From assembly GCA_015039365.1 (NCBI GenBank), contig WION01000025.1:310001-374000 (forward strand): 64,000 nucleotides of DNA. The letters are read 5' to 3'. Below the pieces are notes generated by a model. It was not told the DNA's origin. It saw nothing but the letters and a program-made list of their open reading frames with translations, and did no database searches. The DNA comes from Amanita rubescens. Taxonomy: Eukaryota > Basidiomycota > Agaricomycetes > Agaricales > Amanitaceae. Positions 22,000 to 39,654 of this stretch are shown here, piece by piece. Position numbers and translations under genes: made by a program. How positions within the stretch are numbered: position 1 is the stretch's first letter; each line of letters starts with the position of its first letter.

Positions 22000-22557
22000 T
22001 CAACCATGTCATTCTGACTCATTCTGAAGTGCGCTGGTCCATTACAACGATGTCAGATATGCTGAGACATCCTATGGAAGCCAGAGCAACCGCCAGATGG
22101 GTGGAGAAGTGAGTGTGGCAGGAGAGATAACGAGGATAAGCCCAACCCACCTGTGTCTCCCTCAATTTGAGCCAATTAATGCTGGTCTTGAGGCACCTTG
22201 GCCCACTAATAAATGGCTGGATATTTAAAACACCCCCTACCAGCGCTAAATCTGCCCCCATTTGTTTTTGAAAATTTTCAACAAGTCCATTTTCCCACAC
22301 CAAATTACCATTTCTGGAAGGTGTGTAAGGTGTTTGTACATGTTATGACATGGGAATTGATCAAAACCTAGGGACAAGTGAATAATTACCTTATTTGGTA
22401 AGATAGCCAGATTTCCAAATATGGAAATCAAGTTGAGATACCATTTTAGGAAAGTGGTGAGGATGTTTGTATATGTTTGTACATAATTTCCTTTTTTAGA
22501 TATTCATTGATTGATTTTCAGGGTCAAATTTCTAAAAAAGGAAATTGATAATGTAAT

Positions 22558-23225
22558 GTGCGCTTTAGGATCCAGTGGCGGGTTTCCAAAAATGGAAATA
22601 GCGCACTTTGGCCTTGCCATTTTGGGAAATATCTGCTCACTGTTGGTGGTGATGAGCAACAAGAAATTGCAATATCTCCCTTAATACTGAATATTTTTGT
22701 GGCGCTTTTTTTGGAACATATTCCTTATATGTATATGCACCTATCCAACATGTCAGAATGCAAAAAATGTGAGTGGTTTCTGTCAGAATGCAACATGTCT
22801 TGCTCACTGTTGACAACAGTGAGGAGCAACAAATGACTATATCTCCATCAATGCTAGTTATTTCTGTGGCGCTTTTTTTGGTATGTCCCCATTAGGGATA
22901 TAGGAAGGTGTTTGACATGTCAGAATACAAATAGTATGTACCAATCATGCCACAAATGAAATTGGTGTGCTCACTGTCTGCCATGATGAGCAGCCATATC
23001 TCCACCAAAACAAGATCTTTCTGTGGCACTTTTTTTGATTTGGGATCACACATAACAAAGATAAACATTGGGAGGGTCACAACAGAGGATCCCTAGGCAA
23101 GATCAAGTGGAATCTCCCATTTATCCTGACATGTCAACTTGTCAGCCACTCTTTCTGCATCATGTTCAGTCTTTTGAGCCCATTCGGGTACCCGATGTAC
23201 AACGTGTTCCCACAGGTCTGATGCT
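22558..23225 (+). repeat. P4 left arm core: three degenerate direct repeats
   Basis: Within the arm, GCTCACTGT...ATCTCC...TGTGGC(G/A)CTTTTTT occurs three times at roughly 165-170 bp steps, as in the other P elements (for example phase points 451, 618 and 783 in P1). Small perfect hairpins such as CACTGTTGACAACAGTG are embedded. Confidence 0.7.
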
Positions 23226-23292
23226 CAGCATTCCGGCTCCCACAAGTCAGATGCCTGGCATCCTGGCTCATCAATTGATATGTGGGTACTAT

Positions 23293-23550
23293 TGTAACGG
23301 TCGATATTTTATTATCTTTTCTTTTTCTTTTCTTTTCTTTTTATTTACAAGAAGTTCCCATGCTTACATAAGGATTCCGCGGAATGACGGTGTGGGAATA
23401 ACGAGTCAGAGTATATATACTGAAGTCTACCTATGTACTCCTTAGCCTTACGATTGTTTCTGTCGTCCATAGACGCAATCAAGTCTCATTTCTCATTCTG
23501 CGATTCAGTCTCGAGTGTCTTAGTGGTTGTGTCGGGATCACCTCCTAACA
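23293..23550 (+). repeat. Ty3-1 5' LTR with promoter
   Basis: 258 bp, TGTAACGGTC...CTCCTAACA. A pyrimidine-rich TTTTCTTTT stretch opens U3. TATATATA at about 23412 lies about 30 bp upstream of the inferred start of R at about 23444. Confidence 0.93.
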
Positions 23551-23551
23551 T

Positions 23552-23563
23552 AATCGTAAGGCT
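23552..23563 (+). promoter_or_regulatory. Ty3-1 self-primer binding site
   Basis: AATCGTAAGGCT, one base after the 5' LTR, is the exact reverse complement of AGCCTTACGATT at 23444-23455 inside the same LTR. It matches no tRNA 3' end that I recognise. This is the self-priming design of Tf1-type elements, in which the 5' end of the mRNA folds back as primer. Confidence 0.8.
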
Positions 23564-23859
23564 CTTCACACTACCACACTCGCCTGCTCGTTGTCGTTCA
23601 CAACGGACACGCAAACCATTCGACGGTTGCTGCGCTTGATAGCGCTAGTAGCCCACTTCAGATATATCTACCTCCTCACGCTGCACATCGCGCGTATCCA
23701 CTACCGCTTGATAAACCCGGACTCGAGGGTTAACGAGATAGGACAGGGACTGCTCTAAACTCTGAGTTACAGACCTTGTAAAACTACGATCCGTTCGAGT
23801 TTGGGCGTACCTATTCGATCCATAGGAGAAAACGAACCAGAACCAAACGAACAGTATAA

Positions 23860-29331
<5,472 letters not shown>

Positions 29332-29336
<5 letters not shown>

Positions 29337-29587
29337 CGGTCGATATTTTATTATCTTTTCTTTTTCTTTTCTTTTCTTTTTATTTACAAGAAGTTCCCAC
29401 GCTTACATAAGGATTCCGCGGAATGACGGTGTGGGAATAACGAGTCAGAGTATATACTGAAGTCTACCTATGTACTCCTTAGCCTTACGATTGTTTCTGT
29501 CGTCCATAGACGCAATCAAGTCTCATTTCTCATTCTGCGATTCAGTCTCGAGTGTCTTAGTGGTTGTGTCGGGATCACCTCCTAACA
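29332..29587 (+). repeat. Ty3-1 3' LTR
   Basis: 256 bp; TGTAAC start overlaps the pol stop codon. AGAGGGGGTG just before it is the probable polypurine tract. Confidence 0.93.
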
Positions 29588-29592
29588 ACTAT

Positions 29593-29818
29593 GGGCTGGG
29601 CCCGGGTAGCGGGTACGGGTTGACATGTTGGGCACCCGGCACTGGCAGCACCCATACCTGCACCACGGGTACAGGTGCGGGTATGGGCCCTATGGGTACG
29701 GGTCAGACCTGGGATACTACCTGGGGACACCTGTATCAGTAAGGGGCCTTTATATACATATGTATAGTTTCCCTGTATAAAAACATGGTGAACTACGGTA
29801 TGAAAATTCTCATCCAAC
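29593..29818. promoter_or_regulatory. P4 interior, upstream region of transposase gene
   Basis: G/C-rich 150 bp with repeated GGGTA(C/G)GGG and its complement, then AT-rich sequence with TATATACATATG about 60 bp before the transposase ATG, a plausible promoter. Confidence 0.4.
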
Positions 29819-31290
29819 ATGCCTACACCCATTGATCGACACCTCCGTGCTGAACAAGACCGTGTTCGCCAACATCTTGTAAATGTCTATGGTCTTCTCA
29901 TCACAGTTGTCTTTCCTACAATGATTCGTATCATTCGCCAATATCTCATCAAGGTCCCCTATCATACATCAATTCTTTCAGGAGAAGGCTGGGTCCAGGA
30001 ACTGCTTGCAGGGCATCCAAATCGCATACAATGTGAACTGGGTGTATCCAAGCATGTTTTCAAGGCCTTGATTGAAGAGCTTCATGAAATGGGGCACTCA
30101 GACTCAAGGAACATCACCTTGGAAGAACAACTTGCAATTTTTCTTTATACCTGTGTGACAGGTCTGACAACTCGGCATGTTAGGGAGCGCTTCCAGCATT
30201 CAAATGAAACTATTTCACGGTAAGTAAAGCCCAAATGTTTCATTAATCTATCTATGTCATTTACAATATGCCCAGTTACTTTCAAAAGATGGTCTTGATT
30301 TTCTCATCAGTTCCTTTCTTTCCAAAGTATGTCAAACAATTAGCACCTGAGGATCAGACACCCAACTTGCATCATCTCCATGGAAACAAGAAGCTTTGGC
30401 CATTCTTTGAGAAGGCACTTGGTGCAATTGATGGGAGCCACATTCATGTTACACCACCAAACCATCTATGCATTGCTTGCATCAACAGGAAAGGCTATAC
30501 ATCACAGAATTGCATCTTCTGTTGTTCATTCAACCTCCTGTTTACCTATGTGCTCACAGGATGGGAGGGATCAGCCTCAGATGCCCGTGTATATCAGAAT
30601 GCAATCGACACTGACCTGGTTATTCCTGAGGGGTGGTACCTGCTGGGTGATGCAGGGTTCCCACATTCAGACAAGCTTCTTGTTCCATATCGAAAAGTTC
30701 GTTACCATCTTGCTGAATGGGGACGGGCCAGTCTTCAGTATTTATAATCACCCTCTTACTGCTGCATGCACTGATTCTAGATAATGATTAGTCCAAAGAA
30801 TGCACAGGAGCTTTTTAATCTGCGGCATGCACAGGCACAAAATGTCATTGAGCGCATTTTTGGTGTGCTCAAATGACGTTTTCGCATCCTTCTGCTGTCA
30901 CCAGAGTATAACATGGAAATCCAGGCACGCATCCCTGCAGCATTAGCAGCAATTCATAACTTCATTTGTATCAATTTGGACTCTGAAGATGTCAAACTTG
31001 CCCTTCCAGTTTCAGTGGAGGCTGAAAACCATCGTTTTGGTGGAGTTGCAGCAGGAGATGATGAGCCGGGTAGGGATCTTCCTAGAGCAGCCAGAGGTGG
31101 TGAGCCAGATGATAATGCTCCATTACCTGCAGAAGGTTCAACAGCAACTGAACGACGTGATCAGATTGCACAAGCAATGTGGGTTCAATACCAAGAGGTG
31201 CTCAGGGCAAGGGCAGAAGCTGAGGAAGAAGGTTCAGAGGAGGAAGATTCAAGTGAAGAGATTGAGAGTGATGAATTTGACAATGAGTAG
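29819..31290 (+). pseudogene. PIF/Harbinger-type DDE transposase, one nonsense codon
   Basis: Three exons, 29819-30219, 30276-30737 and 30792-31290, with introns of 56 bp (GTAAGT...CCCAG) and 54 bp (GTATTT...TTAG), give about 453 codons. The splice joins restore family motifs: ETISR/YFQKMV across intron 1 and GRASL/(H)PKNAQELFNLRHA across intron 2. Catalytic residues are visible: D in GAIDGSHI, D in LLGDAGFPH, E in NVIERIFGVLK; GSASDARV lies between. The C-terminus is acidic (SEEEDSSEEIESDE). Only TGA at 30874-30876 interrupts it, where relatives have an arginine codon (FGVLK-R-RFRIL), so a CGA-to-TGA change is likely. Transposases of this family cut and paste together with a SANT/Myb partner, here the convergent gene at 31361-32552. 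Confidence 0.9.
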
Positions 31291-31360
31291 AGCACATGTG
31301 GCAAAGTACAAACAGGATAGTAGATGATATGATATAAACATGGGTGCTACGTGAGTGGAA

Positions 31361-32552
31361 TTAATTGAGGGAGGGTTGTGGCAGCTGAAGTTTCTTTAAT
31401 TCACGCTCCACATATGCCCTTGCACTGTCATCACGAAGACCAAGAAACCATGCTGCGTTATATGGAATCTTGAAATGTTCACCGATAAGATCCAGATCGT
31501 CGTCTGAGAGGTTGTATCCCTGCACTCTTTGGGCTGCAGACTGAATTTGCCCTTCAGGCATAGCCGTCGCTGTACGGAATACATCACCTGCACTATTGAC
31601 AGAGCTCTGCAGTCCATTCAACAGCATTACGTGTGAGGGGGCCTCGTCAGTGGCCTTTCTTGAGCTCCACTTAGCACGTCGTCCATCAGACCCTCCGCCA
31701 TCCGATTTTCGTTTGAGGCTACCCGATGTAGAACTGACCCCAGTTGTCGTAGATGGGAGACTTGAAAGACGGCCTGAAGAGGATTGCGGAACAGAGGGCA
31801 GGGATACAAATGGAAGTGGAGGATGGGGCAGCATGGAGCCACGATCATCGACAATCATCTCCACATCGTCATCTTTGGGCAGAGCTGAGGGAACAGAGAG
31901 GGATTGTGGTGGCAGAGCGGCAGCCGAGCCAGAGGAAGTGGAGGCAGACTGTGGGTAAGCGGCCGAGCCCGATGAAGTACTTGAGCTTGCATGAAAAGCG
32001 AAGTGGCCTTGCACAGTCAAGTTGGGCTCAATCACGTCACATAGCCGCTGATAAAATGGAAAACCATGCTTCTTGAACATGGCAAGGTCCTTATCCTTTT
32101 AATACAGCACATGTAAATTGAGGGTACAAGTGATAAATACGAAAGACGCACCTTTGAATGCGCAGCAAGATAATCGCCAAAAACCTTCTCCTCTGCCTCT
32201 GTAGTAACATTTGCACTGCTCTCCTCAGTGAAGCTCATACCAGAGCTATCACAATATTTCGTGACAGCTTTAAATGATGTCTTTAGCTGGATACACTATC
32301 GATTGATCATGTTTGGACCGTGGAAATGACAAGCAGACATACTGCTGACCACTTGGTTTTAACCTGTGCAGCAGCACGGCCAGGTGAACCAGGAACTGCA
32401 GATACGGCTGCAGCTGCAGCCTTAAGCTGCTGCGCATTAAAATTTGCCTGGGTCTTAATCCCTGGCTGGTCGCTTGCCCAGCTGATCAAAGCATCCGTCT
32501 CGGCTTCAGTCCAGTTCCTGTTTGCTGAGGGTGGATTGGATGAGGTAGCCAT
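31361..32552 (-). CDS. SANT/Myb-like DNA-binding partner of the Harbinger-type transposase
   Basis: Minus strand; exons 32552-32343, 32286-32152 and 32095-31361, with two introns of 56 bp (GTATGT...CCAG and GTGCGT...AAAG), give about 359 residues. The N-terminus is a Myb/SANT-like domain (NWTEAETDALISWASDQ, QVKTKWSA/LKTSFKAV across intron 1). A KHGFPFYQRLCDVI-type segment follows after intron 2, then an S/P-rich linker with the basic patch LKRKSDGGG and a helical C-terminus. In Harbinger systems such proteins bind the transposon ends and help nuclear import of the transposase. No disabling change is seen. It is convergent with the transposase, the 3' ends about 70 bp apart. Confidence 0.82.
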
Positions 32553-34140
32553 ATAGTAGATGATGTACTGATAGAGAATAAGAATGTGGTAGAAGAGAAC
32601 AGCAGCGTGGAGGCGACGGATGCGATTGTGTCGATCTTGACAAATTTTATCGATGGTGGTGGGAAACATCACATTTGTAGCTCCGACTGAGGGCTCGGGT
32701 TTATCCGATGGTCCGCTGCATCAGACCTGTGGGAACACGTTGTACATCAGGTACCCGAACGGGCTCTTTGAAAAGACTGAACATGATGCAGAAAGAGTGG
32801 CTGACAAGTTGACATGTCAGGATAAATGGGAGATTCCACTTGATCTTGCCTAGGGATCCTCTGTTGTGACCCTCCCAATGTTTATCTTTGTTATGTGTGA
32901 TCCCAAATCAAAAAAAGTGCCACAGAAAGATCTTGTTTTGGTGGAGATATGGCTGCTCATCATGGCAGACAGTGAGCACACCAATTTCATTTGTGGCATG
33001 ATTGGTACATACTATTTGTATTCTGACATGTCAAACACCTTCCTATATCCCTAATGGGGACATACCAAAAAAAGCGCCACAGAAATAACTAGCATTGATG
33101 GAGATATAGTCATTTGTTGCTCCTCACTGTTGTCAACAGTGAGCAAGACATGTTGCATTCTGACAGAAACCACTCACATTTTTTGCATTCTGACATGTTG
33201 GATAGGTGCATATACATATAAGGAATATGTTCCAAAAAAAGCGCCACAAAAATATTCAGTATTAAGGGAGATATTGCAATTTCTTGTTGCTCATCACCAC
33301 CAACAGTGAGCAGATATTTCCCAAAATGGCAAGGCCAAAGTGCGCTATTTCCATTTTTGGAAACCCGCCACTGGATCCTAAAGCGCACATTACATTATCA
33401 ATTTCCTTTTTTAGAAATTTGACCCTGAAAATCAATCAATGAATATCTAAAAAAGGAAATTATGTACAAACATATACAAACATCCTCACCACTTTCCTAA
33501 AATGGTATCTCAACTTGATTTCCATATTTGGAAATCTGGCTATCTTACCAAATAAGGTAATTATTCACTTGTCCCTAGGTTTTGATCAATTCCCATGTCA
33601 TAACATGTACAAACACCTTACACACCTTCCAGAAATGGTAATTTGGTGTGGGAAAATGGACTTGTTGAAAATTTTCAAAAACAAATGGGGGCAGATTTAG
33701 CGCTGGTAGGGGGTGTTTTAAATATCCAGCCATTTATTAGTGGGCCAAGGTGCCTCAAGACCAGCATTAATTGGCTCAAATTGAGGGAGACACAGGTGGC
33801 CCAACCACAGATGTTGTGACACTGGCAGTCATATATGTCACCGACCTTGGTTCTGACCAGTCCTGACCGGTTTTTTCCAACTCTGAATTTGCCCCGAGAT
33901 TTGCATAACCGGAGTCGAGACCGATTAGGACCGGTCACTAACTGGAGTTGCGGTTCGGTTTTTGATCGGTTATTTCCAGTTCAACTCCAGTTCAGTCTCA
34001 ACTCTGAGACCTGACTTTGAATCACTACTTCCAGCTCATCCTGCTGCCAGCTGGGCAGCTTCCTGGTCCCATTTTGGGTCCTATGCAACTCTCATGAAAC
34101 CATTGCTAACCCACCTCTAGCTAAATGCAAACTTGAAGCA

Positions 34141-34338
34141 CTTGTAACTTCTGATACCAAACATGCCATGACAGATTCCTCAATTCATGCATGAGTATTG
34201 TAAGATTTTTTGAGCCATGGGCACACCAGAACTCTTCAACTTGTAACTTCTGATACCAAACATGCCATGACAGATTCCTCAATTCATGCATGAGTATTGT
34301 AAGATTTTTTGAGCCATGGACACACCAGAACTCTTCAA
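34141..34338. repeat. 99-bp direct duplication
   Basis: Two adjacent copies starting CTTGTAACTTCTGATACC at 34141 and 34240, with essentially one difference (GGGCACACC against GGACACACC): a very recent tandem duplication. Confidence 0.9.
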
Positions 34339-34637
34339 CTGCTGACCCCCATACCCCAGAAATTTACATTCACCATCCCAACCCAGGTAAATGCCCAAAT
34401 CATCAGCAATGCTTTACCTTTCTCTGGGAGAAGTTGAGGAGCATCTGTCCATCACTGAAGTTGGAAACTAGGAGGTCATGGGAAATTTGGTGTGGTCATG
34501 TAGGACAGAATTTGAAGAATCTGATGAGCAACCCGTATTTCCATCCCATTTTTAAATTTAATTATTAATGCTGATGTTCTAGACAGATTTGGATCCTAAT
34601 TCAAAATATGAATATTGCCCACCCTGATAAGCTGTAG

Positions 34638-34907
34638 AATAGAAGGGTAGCCCGGAAGGCAGAAGAAGACCAGGTAATTGACCTGTCAACAGACTCTGAT
34701 GGGATGGATGAGGGCACCCCTGGCCCCACAAAACCATTTACCAACACTGGACCTGCTGGCTCCTTGAAAGATCTCATGCACAGGGAGTATCAGCAAAGAA
34801 CCATCACCCCATGGGATCATCTTTCAGAAGAGCAGAGGGCATGGAGCACAACATACATGGCTGGCTCTTTCAGGGTACTAACCCAAACAGAAGCCTCTGA
34901 ATGTTAA
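34638..34907 (+). pseudogene. Unrecognised coding-like exon
   Basis: An open segment of 89 codons ending TAA 34905-34907, preceded by GCTGTAG, a possible 3' splice site. The text is protein-like: an acidic stretch (VIDLSTDSDGMDEG), then LKDLMHREYQQRTITPWDHL and SEEQRAWSTTYMAGSF. No family is recognised. It may be the last exon of a decayed gene. Confidence 0.35.
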
Positions 34908-35031
34908 TGCCACTGACACATTCAAAAATAGCTGCTACCAGCCTTAGGTGAGCCTGCAACTTTTCCATTATCAGATCCCAATTGTGGCCATTCAAGTGTC
35001 TCAGACTAGCAGATCCTTACATATGCTAACC

Positions 35032-35811
35032 TAGTGTTTTAAAGTCCGGTTCGGTCCGGTTTTTCACTCTATTTTTGGCGCAACCGGACCCAACCAGTTT
35101 TTTGGAATTTCTAATTTGGGGACAACCGGACCAAAACCGGTGACAACCGGTCTTTCTATATTGCAGGCACATTGTGCAACCGGTTGCGACCGGTTTTCAC
35201 TCAAAACTGTTTATGTAATAGCAAAAAAATCGAATTTTATTAATATAAAAGTATATGAGTTCCTAAAGTGCCAGAATAAGTTATAATGTGGCATTGGATA
35301 TGTCATTTGTTGAGATCTGATAGTTATTGCATTGATAAAAGGGGTTGCATAGGTGGATGCATAAGTGGGCACTCGGATGACGTTGCTAAAATTAGAAACA
35401 AAGAAAATTCGACAACAAAGATGTCATTGATATGTTATTCTCAGGGGTTACAGGTCAGAATATGCTATATCATGGCATTGGATATGTCATTTGTTGAGAT
35501 CTGATAGTTTCTACATTAATACAAGGGGTTGCATAGGTGGATGCGGAAGTGGACACTTGGATGACACTGCTAAAATTAGAACAATTTCTAATTTCGGCAG
35601 CGTCATCCAAGCTTGCACCGGCCAATCCACCCCTCCAACCCTCCAAACGGTTGCTGAAAAAGACCGGTTGCAACCGGTTTTGCAACCGGTCTTTGACATC
35701 TGGCCCAAAGCCTCGGACCGAAACTGTTTCAAGGCTGCAGCTGGCAAAACCGGCAACCGCGGTTCGGTTGCCGGTTTTTTGCCGGTCCTTTAACCGGACT
35801 TTAAAACACTA
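35032..35811. mobile_element. hAT-like MITE E4, 780 bp
   Basis: TIR TAGTGTTTTAAAGTCCGGTT with its reverse complement at the right end; exact TSD TGCTAACC (35024-35031 and 35812-35819). AACCGG(A/T) motifs recur through both subterminal zones. The interior contains two copies of a ~184-bp unit (phase points TGGCATTGGATATG at 35289 and 35473). No transposase. Confidence 0.93.
35289..35590. repeat. ~184-bp tandem duplication inside E4
   Basis: Unit: TGGCATTGGATATGTCATTT...GGGGTTGCATAGGTGGATGC...GCTAAAATTAGAA, with several differences between the two copies. Confidence 0.8.
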
Positions 35812-35819
35812 TGCTAACC

Positions 35820-36891
35820 TCCATTTGTTGTTGTACATAGATAGTATAGTATAGATTAAATAGAAATCTATTTTGGGCTTGCAAATGTGACATTAGACAA
35901 TTAACATTACAAGCTTCACATACACCATATGTGATAAGTTTATACATTTTGAGCTGCACTGCATACTAGGGACAATCTATGCATCAAGATATTGAAATAT
36001 TGAAGATTTTTGGGTTCACTGCAATGGTTTGTTAGACATTGACCACCATCTCTTCAGCCGACTCTTCCATCACCAGCTCACCCATTTTGACATCCCCAAC
36101 CTCCTGCTTACCATCTCAATTTCTTCAATTTCTGGCTAGCCCATCATGTCACCTTCATTTGCAGCCCTGCCAATGGCCAGCAGTCAAAGGATGAGGAGGC
36201 TGGGAACAATGTTGATGAGAAATATGCTGCCAAATGTCAAAAATAAGTTTAAATAATGCACTGAAGAGACAGAGGCACTTATGGGTGGTTGATGATAATA
36301 GCCATTGAATTGAATGCAAAATGGATGAAAATGTACTATGTCATACATAAGAAAATATCATAAATAGCTATCTGATAACATACCTTGAAAGAGGTGTGAG
36401 TTGTGCTTGTAAGCAAGCATGGGCTGTGACTAGTAAAAGAACATGTTCAAACAAATGAGAGCATGCAGTGAGATTTAAATTATTAAGTTATTCATGAGCA
36501 TGTACTTTGTGAAACAAATCCATACATGGTAACTTAACAGAAGTCAGGCAAGTGGGTAGTGGAAATGAGGAGGGATAGCTTTGATGGTATACTTCAAGTG
36601 TCTCATCAGTAAAGAACACAAAAACATGTACCAGAATAAGTGGTGGTAACGGGAATGAGCAGCTGGACAAACAATAGGATGTGGTACAAACAATAGGATG
36701 TGGTACAAACAATAGGATGTGGTACAAACAATAGGATGTGGTCAAAACCAACAACTGTTAGTGTAAACACAAGCACACACTTTGAGAAATGAAATTTGTT
36801 AGGGTGCCTTGGTAGTTGAAAGAAAGTGGGCAGCAATAACTTGGAGCTTATCAATATGGAATGAAAGTCTGTGGATGGCAAAAGTGATACA
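35820..36891. other. Unassigned, with an 19-bp minisatellite
   Basis: AT-rich; no recognised gene. The only clear structure is the minisatellite at 36668-36744. Confidence 0.35.
36668..36744. repeat. Minisatellite, 19 bp x 4
   Basis: CAAACAATAGGATGTGGTA repeated four times almost perfectly. Confidence 0.95.
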
Positions 36892-37124
36892 TGTTGAATA
36901 TTGAGTGATTACACATCAGATATCGCTCAAATCCTTTATATTTAGTGTTACTATACTATATTCTTTGTTTTGTGTATAAGAAGTTAGTTTGTAGGTACAG
37001 CAGTTGTGTCTGTGGACAAAATGCAATATAGTGGACACCTAAACTCACCCCTGGTGGGATTAGTAGTGAATAGAACCAAACAGTCCAAGTTTCCTTACAT
37101 GTAGGGAACTACAGCACCTACACT
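36892..37124 (+). mobile_element. Family A LTR fragment (L9)
   Basis: Starts TGTTGAATATTGAG and matches to CCTACACTT, then diverges, at the same LTR coordinate where L5 stops. Confidence 0.82.
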
Positions 37125-37426
37125 TTATGGGGCATATATCAACAACTTAACTAGGCATGAACCTGCTTGCTGATCTGACAAGAATTCTGTGTCTTGACAG
37201 GGTATCATCTTCAGGGGAAAAAGAGGTGTTTGATTTTGAGTCCTGGCATTGCTCAGGTTTTGTCTGGTGATATTCACATGATATAGATTACATAAATAAC
37301 TGATTTGTCATATTACTAATTCAATTTTCCTGAGAACACTTGTAGGCAAGCTGCCTGTTGAGTCCTATCTTTTTTGCCCATGAAACAAGTGGTCAAGTAA
37401 TATGGCCCAATCTTGCCAACACAGTG

Positions 37427-37834
37427 CTACAAGTCTGGTTGTCTATGTGCAGTTGAATGTAAATGATCATCAATGTGTTTGAGCATTTCTTCACTTTCAA
37501 AGATCCACCAGCAAATCTTTTTGTTGTCCTCTGCATCCTTCCACCCCAACTCTTTCCAGTATTCCAACTCTCCCTTTGAGTAATCTTGCTCATTGCCCCT
37601 GCTGCCTCCAAATCTTCCATGCACCAGAGCTTTAATCCAGTGTGTAAATGTCAGGACTGCATGGATTGTCCTGGCAGGTAGGGTAAAACATGTTTGATCA
37701 TTACCTAACAACAGCAGCTCCATGTTGTGCAATAGGACAATGGCATCCTTGGTTGAAAGGGAAATGCCCCCTGAAAGGCACTTTTGGAGGTAGATAACAT
37801 CCAGAGTAATCCATATGAGGGCCTGTGATGGCAC
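37427..37834 (-). pseudogene. Unrecognised coding-like segment
   Basis: A 135-codon frame with protein-like composition (LLHNMELLLLGNDQTCFTLP, VHGRFGGSRGNEQDYSKGEL, YWKELGWKDAEDNKKICWW). An overlapping frame upstream (37701-37994) may be a shifted continuation. No domain is recognised. It could be a decayed exon of a host or transposon gene. Confidence 0.35.
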
Positions 37835-38000
37835 CTGTTGGGATGATGCAGCTTGCCCAAAGCAGCACTTCAGGAGCCTGCACTTGAGGCTTTTTCTTCA
37901 CCCCCACAGACCACATCGTTAAGTGCGTGAACGTGCATGTGGGCCAGGCGCAGTTTACAAGCCCACTGCCTTTGCATGCTGGCAATGCTGACAAATCAAG

Positions 38001-38090
38001 TGCTGAGCCAGCTAGAGCCGGCTCCTTGCAACTGGCTGAGCCAAAAAATCGGCTCTGGCAACTCAGCCTAGCCTAGCTTCGGCAACACTA
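38001..38090. mobile_element. Possible short TAGTG-type MITE
   Basis: Right end CGGCAACACTA reads inward as TAGTGTTGCCGAAGCTAG; the left side AAGTGCTGAGCCAGCTAG is a degraded counterpart. GAGCCGGCTC/GAGCCAGCT motifs fill the interior. No TSD was found. Confidence 0.3.
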
Positions 38091-38434
38091 CTTGTAACCA
38101 ATTTTTGGCTGAGCTGAATTTTGGAAGCAGTATCTGAGATGTGGATTGCCACTCTAAACCAAACAAAATTGACCTGGGCTGGCCAGTTACCCAAGTTGCA
38201 GATTGCCACACTGAACCAAATAAACACAGCCAAATTTGACAATGGCTTGATGGTGTCACCATTGCTTTCTTTGCTTTCTGCTGTAGTTTAGGACATGTAT
38301 AGTTGTGATGTCTAGTAGGGTCAAAAAAAATTGATTGCTACTAATGATGTATACTATTTCTGTTCATGAGGGTAACAGGTACTTAAGAAAGGCCTCGGAC
38401 CTGCCGCACATAGTGGCAGTCCATACTTGCCAAG

Positions 38435-39654
38435 TACTATATTCTTTGTTTTGTGTATAATAAGTTAGTTTATAGGTGTAGCGGTTGTGTCTGTGGACAA
38501 AACACGATATAGTGGACACCTAAACTCATGCTTGATGGGATAGGTAGTAAATAGAACCAACAGGCCAGGATTCCTTACATGTAGGGAACTACAGTACCTA
38601 CACTTGGATATAGACTTGATATAACTGCTATCAACTGTTATAGATAGTGTTTCTATTTCCAGTCTCTCAGGACCAAAAAAGACCGGAAATGGACCAGACC
38701 AGGACTGATTTGGACTGGACTGCAGTCTCAGGTCTTAGGAGGTCCAAGGGCAGTCTGGTTCCGGTCTTTTTAAAATTTTAAAATCAAAAAAACTGCAAAA
38801 GACCGGTCTAGACCGGTCCTAGACCACTAATTGTCACATGTGACCAACACAGTCATGTTCTCCTATATTTTAGCTTTTTTTTGAGTATTGAAACATAAAA
38901 AACGGTTGAGATTTGAGTTCACAGTAGTAAAGTTTGTCTAAAGTTATATATAACATGTGAATTTTGAAAACATCTGTTGTTGCAACACTCCAGGTAAGGT
39001 ATTCTGAAATTAACTAATCTAGGTATGCTCTAGTACATCCAATGGAACATAGTTGAACAGTGGGAGGGTGAGGGTCAGCAACACTGGGCTTCATTCTCTC
39101 TTTGGTGATCTCTTTGGCAATCTCTTTGGCAATGTTTGGCAGTCTCCTGGGTTTTATATGGCTCATCTGAGTGCAGCTGGGTGTGAGAGGGTGTGAGAGG
39201 GTGTGAGAGGGTGAGGGTTACGAACATATTGATATTTATGAAGTTTTGTAGTTTTAAATTGTTGTATGGGAGACATAGGGACATAGAAACTAATGTAAGA
39301 ACTGGTCTAGACCAGTCCAAGACCAGTCCAAGACCAGTCCAGACCAGGACCAGTCCTGGACCGGTCTTAACTGGTCTTTTTTTTAAATTAAGACCAGTCT
39401 TGTGGTCTTAAGCGGTCCAGTTCCAGTCTTTTCGATATCAGGGACACCCTGAGACTGGTCCGGTTTTGGTCTTTCCAAAAAAGGAAAAAAAACCGGACCA
39501 GACGGGACCTTGAATCACTAGTTATAGACCGCATTTGTGAACATCTAAAGCATGTATTAAGTCTATCAGAGGGTTACACAACTACTACAACACTTGTAGT
39601 GAGTTGCAACAACACTCGCAATGAGTTGCAACAACACTTGGTGCATTTTTAACA
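38435..39654 (+). mobile_element. Family A LTR (L10), 5'-truncated, split by MITE E5
   Basis: LTR sequence begins at TACTATATTC, runs to 38644, is interrupted by E5 and resumes at 39529, ending TTTTTAACA at 39654. A 24-bp piece of the LTR end (GAGTTGCAACAACACT) is duplicated near 39601-39640. Confidence 0.85.
38645..39520. mobile_element. hAT-like MITE E5, 876 bp
   Basis: Ends TAGTGTTTCTATTTCC (left) and, read inward, TAGTGATTCAAGGTCCC (right); exact TSD GTTATAGA (38637-38644 and 39521-39528). Both sides carry dense GACCGGTC, GACCAGTCC and GACTGGTC motifs. The interior holds a short GGGTGTGAGA run (about 39178-39215). No transposase. Confidence 0.88.

Larger units (their letters stand above)
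34036..35023. other. Unassigned, with a recent 99-bp duplication and one coding-like exon
   Basis: Contains the direct duplication at 34141-34338 and the open segment at 34638-34907, both listed separately. The rest shows no recognised gene or element. Confidence 0.4.
37125..38434. other. Unassigned, with a minus-strand coding-like segment
   Basis: No element recognised apart from a possible short MITE at 38001-38090. See the minus-strand frame at 37427-37834. Confidence 0.35.

Noticed and set aside
29593..29740. G/C-rich segment as a separate inserted MITE at the left edge of the Harbinger genes
   Set aside because: GGGTACGGG motifs are suggestive, but no matching right end or TSD was found, so it is left as upstream sequence.
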